A stretch of 64,000 nt of DNA from G965216695 sp965216695 (GTDB lineage Bacteria > Pseudomonadota > Gammaproteobacteria > Pseudomonadales > Azotimanducaceae). Below the pieces are notes generated by a model. The model had not been told where the DNA came from. It ran no database searches and was given only the letters and a program-made list of their open reading frames with translations. The translations under genes were made by a program, and so were the position numbers. Below, one piece after another: positions 51,855-60,126 of the stretch. Every line of letters starts with the position of its first letter. The stretch's first letter is position 1. The stretch is taken from contig OZ244212.1 of assembly GCA_965216695.1 (NCBI GenBank), forward strand, positions 124,001-188,000, in the 5' to 3' direction.

Positions 51855-53160
51855 GCGTGTAGTTCTCGTGCCCCGTTGCCGTGATCACCACATTGTCTTC
51901 AATGCGAATGCCGCCGAAAGGAACGAGGGCATCAACGGCGTCCCAGGCCACCAGATCTGCATGCCGACCTTCCCGCACCTCCTCAAGAAGCATCGGGATG
52001 AAATAGATGCCCGGCTCAACGGTGAACGTCTGGCCTGGCTGCGTCGTCCGCATGAGTCGCAGCGCGGGGTAGCGATCGGGGGGCGGCCGCAGCGTGCCGT
52101 CAACCGACACCTGGTGCCCCCCCACATCATGCGTCTGCAGCCCGATCAGGTGTCCGAGCCCGTGGGGAAAGAATGGCAGCGTCAACCCGGCGTCGATTGC
52201 AGCGGCGCCGCTACAACGGAACACGCCGGCGGCGGCAAGCAACTCCGCAATACGCCCGTGCATATTCTCGTGCAACTCGAGGTACTCGATGCCGGGTTTC
52301 AGCGTACTGCAGACGGCGCGCTGGGCATCGTCGAGTCCCTTGATCAGAGCCCGGTACGTGTCTGCGGCCGCGCTTTCGGGGGCCGATTCGGAAACATAGG
52401 TTCTGGTTATGTCTGCAGCGTATCCGTTCGATCGTGCACCCGCGTCGATCAGAAAACTCAGATAGGGCTCTGGTGCCGTGCGGTCGTAGTGTTGATAGTG
52501 CAACGTGCCGGCGTGATCGTTGAGCGCAACAATATTAGGGTAGGGTAGCTCCGTGGCGTGTTGTCGCGACGCCAACAGGTACTGTGCGTTGATCTCGAAC
52601 TCGCTGGCACCCGCCGAGAATGCATCGCGTGCCGCCCGGTGTCCGCGCACCGCAACTTCCGTCGCGTGCCGCAAGCAGGCCAACTCGAATGCCGTTTTGT
52701 CCGCGCGAACGTAGTCCATTGGCGCGAGGACAGAGGGCGGATTGAGAACTCCGAGTGGCTTGTCATCATCCGCTTCACCTACCATGCATAAGTTCTTGAA
52801 TTTATTGCATTCGGCGTAAACATCGTTGTGGAGCTGTTCGAGATCACCGTAGGCCCGCGTGTCAATCTGGTCCGCGATCCATGTCGGCAAATCTGCGGGG
52901 GCGTGCCAGAAATCTGCCGGCTGAAATAGAAACAGCTGGGGTTTGCGTCCGGCGGCAAGCAATAACATTCCGTGGGGCGTGCCGTCGTAGGGCACCCATT
53001 GCTGGAAGTGCGGATTCGGCCGGAACGGGGGCGCCTGATCGTCGAAGAGATACGATTGGGGCGTACCTGCAGGAATCAGCGCCGCGTCGAATCCCGCACG
53101 GGTCAGCGTTTCGGACCATCGGGTTTCGAGAGTTTCGATGTGTCGGTCGTAGTGCTGCAT
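51832..53160 (-). CDS. pepQ: Xaa-Pro dipeptidase PepQ
   Basis: 442 residues, equal to E. coli PepQ (443). The pita-bread metal ligands are all present: Asp in DAGARSNGYAADITRTY (two Asp), His in FFPHGLGHLIGL, Glu in TFTVEPGIYFIPML and Glu in GGIRIEDNVVIT. It cleaves Xaa-Pro dipeptides, the products of the adjacent DPP-IV-like enzyme. First gene of the minus-strand unit pepQ-S9-GNAT, divergent from the Mo-hydroxylase operon across 135 nt. Confidence 0.96.
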   Translation of the reverse strand: MQHYDRHIETLETRWSETLTRAGFDAALIPAGTPQSYLFDDQAPPFRPNPHFQQWVPYDGTPHGMLLLAAGRKPQLFLFQPADFWHAPADLPTWIADQIDTRAYGDLEQLHNDVYAECNKFKNLCMVGEADDDKPLGVLNPPSVLAPMDYVRADKTAFELACLRHATEVAVRGHRAARDAFSAGASEFEINAQYLLASRQHATELPYPNIVALNDHAGTLHYQHYDRTAPEPYLSFLIDAGARSNGYAADITRTYVSESAPESAAADTYRALIKGLDDAQRAVCSTLKPGIEYLELHENMHGRIAELLAAAGVFRCSGAAAIDAGLTLPFFPHGLGHLIGLQTHDVGGHQVSVDGTLRPPPDRYPALRLMRTTQPGQTFTVEPGIYFIPMLLEEVREGRHADLVAWDAVDALVPFGGIRIEDNVVITATGHENYTRDAFARD

Positions 53161-53295
53161 CGTCAGGCGTCCCGTATTTCAGTGCGGCGCGAGTATAGCG
53201 AATCGCTGCGGCCGCGCCCCGCTACTAGCTTTCCAGGCATTCACCGAACGTGCTAGATTGCTGCCGCTGAAAAATCTGGGTATCTGGGAGGATCA

Positions 53296-54165
53296 ATGGC
53301 GAACTACGCCTACGCGGCGCCGGCGACGGTTGAAGAAGCCGTGAGTATACTTTCTTCACATCAGAACGCTGGCGACCGGGCGCAGGTAATTGCTGGCGGT
53401 ACGGATCTGCTGGTGCAGATGCGTTCGGTCGACAAAGCGCCGCGTACGATCGTCGACGTGAAGCAGATCGCGGACACGCAGAAAGTAGAAGTCGGCGCAC
53501 AAGAAACTTTCGTAGGCGCCGCGGTGAGCAGCGCTGTTCTGAATGAAAACGCCGGATTGAAAGCGAAATTCCCCGGACTGCTCGAAGCCGCCGACCTGAT
53601 TGGCTCGACGCAGATTCAGGGTCGCGCCACGATTGGCGGAAACCTGTGCAACGCGTCGCCCGCTGGCGACAGCATTCCCGCGATCATCGCGGCGGGTGGC
53701 GTCTGCGTGATTGCCACACCCGGCGGTACCCGCGAAATGCCAGCGGAAGACTTTGTGGTTGGTGTCGGCAAAAACGCGCTCGAACCCAATGAGTTTCTGA
53801 TCGGCTTGAAGTTTCCCACACCGGGTTCGAGTACGCGCGATGCGTATTTGCGGTTCATCCCGCGCACAGAAATGGACATTGCGGTTGCCGGTTGTGGTGT
53901 CAGTCTGACCATGGACAACGGCGAATGTACTGCTGCCCGAGTCGCGATAGGCGCCGTCGCGCCCACCCCGCTTCTCGTCCCCGCGGCGGGTGACGCGCTC
54001 GTGGGCACGCGGGTTGACGACGCAGCACTTCAGGCGGCCGGAGAGGCCTGCACCGCGGCATCGTCGCCGATCACCGACAAACGCGGCACTGCCGAATACC
54101 GGCGCAAGGTTGTGGCAGTGCTGTGCCGGCGGGCCGCCGCGATTGCTCGGGACCGGGCTCAGTAA
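53296..54165 (+). CDS. Mo hydroxylase FAD-binding (medium) subunit
   Basis: 289 residues. FAD-binding motifs of the xanthine dehydrogenase/CoxM family: VIAGGTDLLVQMRS (pyrophosphate loop) and ATIGGNLCNASPAGDSIPAIIAAGG; ARVAIGAVAPTPLLVPAA starts the C-terminal domain. It passes electrons from the Fe-S subunit to the final acceptor. Gene order medium-small-large matches cox-type operons. A good GGGAGG ribosome-binding site precedes the ATG. Confidence 0.94.
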   Translation: MANYAYAAPATVEEAVSILSSHQNAGDRAQVIAGGTDLLVQMRSVDKAPRTIVDVKQIADTQKVEVGAQETFVGAAVSSAVLNENAGLKAKFPGLLEAADLIGSTQIQGRATIGGNLCNASPAGDSIPAIIAAGGVCVIATPGGTREMPAEDFVVGVGKNALEPNEFLIGLKFPTPGSSTRDAYLRFIPRTEMDIAVAGCGVSLTMDNGECTAARVAIGAVAPTPLLVPAAGDALVGTRVDDAALQAAGEACTAASSPITDKRGTAEYRRKVVAVLCRRAAAIARDRAQ

Positions 54166-54229
54166 CTCGCTCCGGCTCCGGCCCAATGGAACCTACAAAC
54201 AGATAAACGCTAGAGAAAACGAGAGGGAA

Positions 54230-54709
54230 ATGGCCAAAGTTCATGTCACTTCGACCGTAAACGGTGAGGCAGTGGAGTTCCTTTGCGAACCGCAACAGTC
54301 GCTGCTGGACGTGCTGCGCGACACACTCGGGCGCACAGGTACCAAAGAGGGTTGCGCAACCGGCGATTGTGGCGCGTGCAGCGTGTTACTCGACGGTCGG
54401 TTGGTGTGTTCCTGCCTGGTGCTCGGTGCCGAAGCCGCGGGCAAGAGCGTCACCACCATCGAAGGCATCGCAAGCGCTGAGGGTCTGCACCCGTTGCAGC
54501 AGAAATTTCTTGAACACGCGGCTCTGCAGTGCGGCGTGTGCACGCCGGGCTTCATTGTCGCCGCGAAGGCCCTGCTCGACAAAAACCCCGACCCGGATGA
54601 AACCACCATTCGCTACTGGCTTGCGGGCAATCTCTGTCGGTGTACGGGTTACGACAAGATCGTTCGCGCCGTTCAGGCGGCAGCGGCGGATCTCGCGCAC
54701 GAAGCCTGA
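54230..54709 (+). CDS. Mo hydroxylase [2Fe-2S] (small) subunit
   Basis: 159 residues from ATG 54230 (GAGAGGG upstream); the frame from 53990 is not needed. Both iron-sulfur centres are complete: plant-ferredoxin type with Cys42, 47, 50 and 62, and the helical type with Cys101, 104, 136 and 138 (QCGVCTPGFIVAAKALL, LAGNLCRCTGYDKIV). It relays electrons from the molybdenum site to FAD. 64 nt after the FAD subunit gene. Confidence 0.96.
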   Translation: MAKVHVTSTVNGEAVEFLCEPQQSLLDVLRDTLGRTGTKEGCATGDCGACSVLLDGRLVCSCLVLGAEAAGKSVTTIEGIASAEGLHPLQQKFLEHAALQCGVCTPGFIVAAKALLDKNPDPDETTIRYWLAGNLCRCTGYDKIVRAVQAAAADLAHEA

Positions 54710-54771
54710 CCGGAATGGAACCCGCGATGACGCACCCAGCAGATCGAAACACACAGATTTAGGAGGCCCAC

Positions 54772-57030
54772 GTGGCGGAAGCACACGACTACAAGCAGAT
54801 TGGATCCCGTCCGGTCCGTCCCGACGGTGTCGACAAAGTAACCGGGCGCGCTCAGTTCGGAGCGGACTTGAACCTGCCCAACATGATCCACGGAAAAATA
54901 CTACGCAGCCCGCATGCACATGCCCGAATCAAATCGATCGACGTATCGGGCGCACTCGCCATCGACGGCGTCTACGCGGCGGTCAGCGGCGCTGACTTTC
55001 CTGAGGTAACCAGCGGCGACGTGTTGGGCGGCGAAGGCGGCGGCAACATCGCGGACATCGCCAAGAACGTTATGGCCCGCGACAAGGTTCTCTATCACGG
55101 CCACGCCGTGGCTGCGGTCGCGGCTGCGACCCCGCAGCTCGCGGAGGCAGCGCTCGATGCAATCAATGTGGAATACGAACTGCTGACGCCGGTTCTCGAT
55201 CTGAAAGCGGCGATGCAGCCAGACGCTCCGTTGCTGCATGAAGACATGTATACCGCAAACCTGCCAGAGAAACCCGACGCGCCGAGCAATATTGCCGCGG
55301 TCATGCAGTTGGCTCGGGGCGATGTTGAGGCAGGATTTGCCGAGGCGGATCTGATCGTGGAGGGGGAGTACAACATCCCCATGGCGCATCAGGGCTACAT
55401 CGAACCGCATGCGTGTGTTGCGTCGGTTAACGAAGGCGGTCAGAGCACCGTGTGGTGTTGCACGCAGGGTCATTTCGAGTTTCGTTCGATGACCAGCAAG
55501 ATATTGAACATGAAGATCTCGGACCTGAAGTTTGTCGCGTCGGAGATCGGCGGAGGCTTCGGCGGAAAAACAGTCGTGTACCTGGAACCCGTCGCGGTCC
55601 TCCTTTCACGCAAAGCGGGCCGGCCGGTGAAGATGGCGATGTCGCGGGAAGAGGTGTTTCGCGCGACGGGCCCCACATCAGGTACGTGCTGCCAGGTGAA
55701 GGTAGGGTTGAAGAATGACGGGACCATCACCTCAGCCGAGGCTTCGCTCGCATTCGAAGCCGGGGCGTTTGCCGGGGCTCCCATGGGACCGGGGGCGATG
55801 TCGATCTATGCGCCCTACGACATCCCGAATTTCATCGTCAAAGCGCAGGACGTTGTGAACAACAAGCCGAAGGTGGCGGCGTATCGCGCACCCGGAGCAC
55901 CGCAGGCGATGCATGCAATGGAATGTGCGCTGGACGAAGCCGCCCAGCGTTTGGGAATGGATCCCCTCGATCTTCGAATGAAGAACGCTGCGGACGAAGG
56001 CACACAAGCACCCTACGGCCCTAAATTCCCCCAAATCGGTTTCAAAGCCTGCCTTGAAGCTGCCAAGGCGCACCCCAACTACACGAAGCCCGTACCCGAA
56101 GGCGCAGGGCGGGGCGTAGCCGCCGGCTTCTGGTTCAATGTTGGCATGCAGTCCAGCGCTGAGGTCCACATCAACGAAGATGGTACCGTGACGGTTATCG
56201 AAGGCAATCCGGACATTGGCGGGTCACGCGCCTCCATGTGCATGATGGCAGCGGAAACGCTGGGCGTGGAATACGACGCCGTACGCGCCCTCGTCGGTGA
56301 CACCGAGAGCACCGGATTTTCCAATGTAACCGGTGGCAGCCGCACGACCTTCGCGACCGGTATGGCCGTCGTTCAGGCGTGCGAAGACATCATTACCCAG
56401 TGCAAGGCGCGAGCCGCCGCCACCTGGGGCGTGGACGCCGATCAGGTGGAATGGCACGACGGCCAGGCTGTACCCGCACCAGGCGTTAATGCCGACGTGA
56501 AGCCGATGACGCTGGCAGACATCGCCGCAAGCGCGCCGAAAACCGGCGGTCCACTGCTCGGCAGAGCAGCATTGAACGCGCAGGGTGCCGGTGCGTCGTT
56601 TTCCGTAAACATAGTCGACCTCGCAATCGACCGGGAAACCGGCAAGGTAGACGTGCTGGACTTTACGGCCATCCAGGATGCCGGTCGCGCGATTCATCCC
56701 GCGTATGTCGAAGGTCAGATGCAGGGCGGCGCGGTACAGGGGATCGGCTGGGCACTGAATGAGGAATACATCTTCGACACGGATGGTGTGATGGAGAATG
56801 CAGGTTTTCTCGACTACAGGATTCCGGTTGCCTCCGACCTGCCCATGATCACGACCGAGATCGTGGAAGTGCCGAACCCGAGTCATCCTTACGGCGTTCG
56901 CGGCGTTGGAGAAACGCCGATTGTTGCGCCGTTGGCAGCGTGCTCGAACGCGGCGTCAGCCGCACTCGGACGGCGCATGAACGATCTTCCGTTATCGCCT
57001 CCGCGGATTCTCGCCGAGCTCGACGGATGA
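54772..57030 (+). CDS. Mo hydroxylase molybdopterin (large) subunit
   Basis: 752 residues from GTG 54772 behind AGGAGG. Family motifs: RPDGVDKVTGRAQFGADL at the start, the Mo-site loop EIGGGFGGKTVVYLEPVA, the substrate-side loop AYRAPGAPQAMHAMECALDEAA, GGSRTTFATGMAVVQA and the catalytic Glu in YGVRGVGETPIVAPLAA. The AYRAPGAPQ loop is not the AYXCSFR of CO dehydrogenase form I, so it is not a CO oxidiser of that type. A xanthine-dehydrogenase-family hydroxylase of an aromatic, heterocyclic or CoA-linked substrate is inferred from the acyl-CoA dehydrogenase neighbour. Substrate unknown. Confidence 0.94.
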   Translation: MAEAHDYKQIGSRPVRPDGVDKVTGRAQFGADLNLPNMIHGKILRSPHAHARIKSIDVSGALAIDGVYAAVSGADFPEVTSGDVLGGEGGGNIADIAKNVMARDKVLYHGHAVAAVAAATPQLAEAALDAINVEYELLTPVLDLKAAMQPDAPLLHEDMYTANLPEKPDAPSNIAAVMQLARGDVEAGFAEADLIVEGEYNIPMAHQGYIEPHACVASVNEGGQSTVWCCTQGHFEFRSMTSKILNMKISDLKFVASEIGGGFGGKTVVYLEPVAVLLSRKAGRPVKMAMSREEVFRATGPTSGTCCQVKVGLKNDGTITSAEASLAFEAGAFAGAPMGPGAMSIYAPYDIPNFIVKAQDVVNNKPKVAAYRAPGAPQAMHAMECALDEAAQRLGMDPLDLRMKNAADEGTQAPYGPKFPQIGFKACLEAAKAHPNYTKPVPEGAGRGVAAGFWFNVGMQSSAEVHINEDGTVTVIEGNPDIGGSRASMCMMAAETLGVEYDAVRALVGDTESTGFSNVTGGSRTTFATGMAVVQACEDIITQCKARAAATWGVDADQVEWHDGQAVPAPGVNADVKPMTLADIAASAPKTGGPLLGRAALNAQGAGASFSVNIVDLAIDRETGKVDVLDFTAIQDAGRAIHPAYVEGQMQGGAVQGIGWALNEEYIFDTDGVMENAGFLDYRIPVASDLPMITTEIVEVPNPSHPYGVRGVGETPIVAPLAACSNAASAALGRRMNDLPLSPPRILAELDG

Positions 57031-57114
57031 AGCGTGGTGGGGGTCGGTATTGCCGGCCCGATCGTACGTTGACACCGGTAACGCGACACGGTTGTCGCGT
57101 TGCCGTCTGACGAC

Positions 57115-57357
57115 GTGGCGACGATTGTCTTTCCGGAGCACCTGCTTCCGCATACCAATGGTGAACGACAGGTCGAGATCGCGGCCGAAACGTATCGTGA
57201 CGTACTGTTGCAGCTCGAGTCGCGCTGGCCCGGTATTCGACAGATTCTCGACAAATGCGCGGTAGCGATCGACGGCCAGATTTACCAGGACGCTTTCCTT
57301 GAACCCCTGCAGCCCGACAGTGAACTGTTTGTAATGTCGCGTATCGAGGGCGGGTGA
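57115..57357 (+). CDS. MoaD/ThiS-like ubiquitin-fold protein
   Basis: 80 residues from GTG 57115 (a TTG at 57100 is an alternative). The sequence MATIVFPEHLLPHTNGERQVEI, EIAAETYRDVLLQLESRWPGI, AIDGQIYQDAFLEPLQPDSELFVMSRIEGG follows the beta-grasp fold, and it ends in the Gly-Gly dipeptide that carries sulfur in MoaD and ThiS. It lies between the Mo-hydroxylase large subunit and the acyl-CoA dehydrogenase (4 nt before the latter), on the same strand. It could supply sulfur for molybdopterin or serve another thiocarboxylate pathway. No MoeB-like activator or MoaE is in the window. Confidence 0.8.
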   Translation: MATIVFPEHLLPHTNGERQVEIAAETYRDVLLQLESRWPGIRQILDKCAVAIDGQIYQDAFLEPLQPDSELFVMSRIEGG

Positions 57358-57361
57358 CCCG

Positions 57362-58522
57362 GTGAAGTTCTCCGATGAGCAGCTGTTGTTGCGTGACAAC
57401 GTAGCGCGGCTATGCAGCGAGTTCGATGACGCCTACTGGCGTGAACGGGATCGGGATGGCGGCTTTCCTCACGACTTCCACCAGGCGGTCGCCGCCGGCG
57501 GCTGGTTGGGTATCGCAATTCCAGAAGCCTACGGCGGAGCCGGGCTCGGCATTACGGACGCCGCGCTGATGATGCAAACCATAGCGCAATCCGGTGCCGG
57601 TCTGTCCGGTGCATCCGCTATTCACATGAATATCTTCGGCCTGAACCCAGTGGTGGTATTCGGCACCGACGAGCAATGTCAGCGTTTTCTGCCGCCGCTG
57701 ATTGCCGGCAAGGAAAAGGCCTGTTTCGGTGTTACCGAGCCAGACGCGGGACTGAACACCACACATCTGACCACCGAGGCACGGCGCGACGGCGATGAGT
57801 ATGTCATCAACGGCCAGAAGATCTGGACGTCCACAGCCCAGGTTGCGAACAAGATTTTGTTACTTGCGCGGACGCGCGCACTGGACGAGGTAGACAAAGC
57901 CACGCAGGGCCTGTCGCTCTTCTATACCGACTTCGACCGAGACCGTATCGAGGTACAAGAGATCGACAAGATGGGCCGTAAGGCGGTCGATTCAAACTCG
58001 ATATTCATCGACGATCTGCGCGTTCCCGTTGGCGACCGCATAGGCGAGGAAGGCAAGGGGTTTCAGTACATACTGCACGGCTTGAACCCGGAGCGGATTC
58101 TGATTGGCGCTGAGTCGGTCGGTCTCGGATTTGCAGCGCTCGAACGCGCGACGGCTTACGCCAGGGAGCGCGTCGTGTTCGGGCGACCCATCGGGCAGAA
58201 CCAGGGCATTCAGCATCCGCTCGCGCGCTGCTGGATGGAACTCTCCGCGGCCGAATTGATGGTGTACGACGCAGCCGCGCGCTACGACGCGGGTGAATCC
58301 GTGGGAGCGCAAGCCAACGCGGCCAAGTACCTGGGCGCCGAAGCCGGTCATCGTGCGTGCGAAACCGCGGTGCTGACGCATGGGGGCATGGGCTACGCGA
58401 AGGAATATCACGTGGAACGATATCTCCGGGAGAGCTACATTCCGCGTATCGCGCCCGTCAGTCGCGAGCTGATCTTTTCTTTCATCGCGGAACGCGTGTT
58501 GGATCTGCCCAAATCCTATTGA
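57362..58522 (+). CDS. Acyl-CoA dehydrogenase
   Basis: 386 residues. ACAD domains in order: N-terminal helical (KFSDEQLLLRDNVARLC), FAD/substrate loop CFGVTEPDAGLNTTHLTT, INGQKIWTSTAQVANKILLLART, and the C-terminal helical domain with GRPIGQNQGIQHPLARCWMELSAAELMVYDAA and THGGMGYAKEYHVERYLRES. The usual C-terminal IYEGTNEI with catalytic Glu is replaced by RIAPVSRELIFSFIAERVL, a variation known in a CoA-dehydrogenase subgroup where the base lies elsewhere. It oxidises an acyl-CoA to the 2-enoyl form. Last gene of the Mo-hydroxylase/MoaD-like operon. Confidence 0.92.
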   Translation: MKFSDEQLLLRDNVARLCSEFDDAYWRERDRDGGFPHDFHQAVAAGGWLGIAIPEAYGGAGLGITDAALMMQTIAQSGAGLSGASAIHMNIFGLNPVVVFGTDEQCQRFLPPLIAGKEKACFGVTEPDAGLNTTHLTTEARRDGDEYVINGQKIWTSTAQVANKILLLARTRALDEVDKATQGLSLFYTDFDRDRIEVQEIDKMGRKAVDSNSIFIDDLRVPVGDRIGEEGKGFQYILHGLNPERILIGAESVGLGFAALERATAYARERVVFGRPIGQNQGIQHPLARCWMELSAAELMVYDAAARYDAGESVGAQANAAKYLGAEAGHRACETAVLTHGGMGYAKEYHVERYLRESYIPRIAPVSRELIFSFIAERVLDLPKSY

Positions 58523-58584
58523 CGCCGGATCCCGTTGTCGCAATCGCACTACCGAACGCCGCCTGCGCGCGATGCAATGATCTC

Positions 58585-59232
58585 TCAATCCAGCGTCAAT
58601 CCGGTGTGCTGAGCAAGATCCGCAAGTGCTTGAGCTTCGTCGATGACCTTGATCGTTCGCATGCCCATCGCTCTGGCCGGTTTCAGGTTAATCCCGAGAT
58701 CGTCCAGGAACACCGCGTCCGCAGGTTCCACCTGCAGACGTTCACAGGTAATCCGGTAGATCTCGGGATTGGGTTTGCGAACCCCTTCAATACTGGATTC
58801 TACGATCAGATCGAACATGGCCATCACCTGAGCTACGCGTTCCGCCTTGATCTCGTCACGCGCCATGCCCGGGCCGCGCCCGGATTTCACATTGTTGGTG
58901 ATACACGCGACTTTGAATCGCTGCTTGCACCGCTTCAATGCGTCGACCATTCGAGGGCGTATGTCGCCACTCAATAGTTCAATCACAGCGCGGCCGTCCA
59001 CCGGATGACCCCGCGCCGCCGATTCCGCTCGAAACAGTTCGCCGAATTCGTCGAGGCTAACCTGATTGGATTCGAACTGGGCCCATGCGTTGGTTTCGGG
59101 GTCCGTGGCATTGATCGAACGGATGAAATCCTTCGGCAATCCGTTGTCGTGTTCGAATCGATTGAACGCCTCGAACGGGCTCGTCGTTAGCACCCCGCCA
59201 AAATCCCAGAGAACCGCCCGCACGTCCGCCAT
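58585..59232 (-). CDS. HAD-superfamily hydrolase (subfamily IA)
   Basis: 215 residues from ATG 59232; the frame to 59298 has no support. Motif I is AVLWDFGGVLTTSP with the nucleophile Asp, motif II KVACITNN, motif III GVRKPNPEIYRITCERL, and motif IV DAVFLDDLGINLKPARAMGM. The motif III-IV spacing and sequence match the ACAD10/epoxide-hydrolase-type phosphatases often encoded with acyl-CoA dehydrogenases, which fits its neighbours. Convergent with the acyl-CoA dehydrogenase (62 nt) and divergent from the SDR. Confidence 0.88.
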   Translation of the reverse strand: MADVRAVLWDFGGVLTTSPFEAFNRFEHDNGLPKDFIRSINATDPETNAWAQFESNQVSLDEFGELFRAESAARGHPVDGRAVIELLSGDIRPRMVDALKRCKQRFKVACITNNVKSGRGPGMARDEIKAERVAQVMAMFDLIVESSIEGVRKPNPEIYRITCERLQVEPADAVFLDDLGINLKPARAMGMRTIKVIDEAQALADLAQHTGLTLD

Positions 59233-59337
59233 ATTCCTGACCCCGGTAAAATGCGCTAGGTTACCAGCTACCGTCGTCGGGACAGACCCCGTCGCCAAAG
59301 CCGGACGTCAATAGTTCAATTCGAGGGGAGCATACGC

Positions 59338-60123
59338 ATGGATCTGGAAAAGGGTGTAGCCATTGTTACGGGTTCGTCGTCGGGGGTTGGCGCGGCGTGC
59401 GCCAGGCAACTCGCCGAGCTCGGTTGTCATGTGGTGATCAACTATTCGCGTAACGAAGCGGGCGCTCGCGATACACAGGCGGCGTGCGAGGCGCTCGGCG
59501 TGGAGACCGAAGTCGTGTGTGCGGATGTTGCCGAGGACGCGCAGTGCCGAAGCATGGCAAATGCGGCGGTGGAGCGGTGGGGACGGATCGATGCGTTGGT
59601 GAACAACGCCGGCACCACGAAGTTCTGCGCGCACGACGACCTCGACGGATTGTCGCGTCAAGACTTTCTGGACATTTACAGTGTGAACGCCGTGGGCGCG
59701 TATCAGATGACGCGTGCGTGCGTTCCCGCAATGAAGCAGGGCGGGCGTGGCAGCGTCGTCAACGTGGCGTCCATCGCGGGCATCATGGGCGTCGGCAGCT
59801 CCATCGCCTATGCGGCATCCAAAGGCGCGATGATTACGCTAGGTCTGTCGTTGGCGCGTATTCTCGGCCCGGAAATTCGGGTCAACACGGTGTGTCCGGG
59901 ATTCATACAGGGAGACTGGCTGGAGCAGGGCATGGGTGCCGAGACCTACCAGCGCGTGAAATCACACCTTGAATCAACAGCCCCACTTGGCGTAACCGCT
60001 ACCGCAGACACGGTCGCAGAGGCGATTGTTCAGTTTCTTACCGGCGCGAGTGTCGTTACCGGCGAAACCCTGATTGTTGATGGCGGACATCATCTCAATC
60101 AGATGCCGTTCGCGCGGCGCTGA
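59338..60123 (+). CDS. Short-chain dehydrogenase/reductase
   Basis: 261 residues. NAD(P) loop VAIVTGSSSGVGAACARQLAE, NNAGTTKFCAHDDL, catalytic SVVNVASIAGIMGVGSSIAYAASKGAM (Ser, Tyr, Lys) and PGFIQGDWLEQGM. The ending ASVVTGETLIVDGGHHL is typical of FabG-like SDRs. Substrate not inferable; the neighbouring CoA-metabolism genes suggest a hydroxy/keto acyl substrate. It stops 3 nt from the end of the convergent phoU. Strong ribosome-binding site GAGGGGAG. Confidence 0.9.
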   Translation: MDLEKGVAIVTGSSSGVGAACARQLAELGCHVVINYSRNEAGARDTQAACEALGVETEVVCADVAEDAQCRSMANAAVERWGRIDALVNNAGTTKFCAHDDLDGLSRQDFLDIYSVNAVGAYQMTRACVPAMKQGGRGSVVNVASIAGIMGVGSSIAYAASKGAMITLGLSLARILGPEIRVNTVCPGFIQGDWLEQGMGAETYQRVKSHLESTAPLGVTATADTVAEAIVQFLTGASVVTGETLIVDGGHHLNQMPFARR

Positions 60124-60126
60124 CGC

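Noticed and set aside
54772..57030. Carbon monoxide dehydrogenase (CoxL form I)
   Set aside because: The active-site loop is AYRAPGAPQ, not AYXCSFR, and no cox accessory genes are present.
58585..59232. Loss of catalytic residue in the HAD protein (DFGG instead of DxDG)
   Set aside because: Gly at the second position of motif I is common in active HAD phosphatases such as the YihX and ACAD10-type groups.
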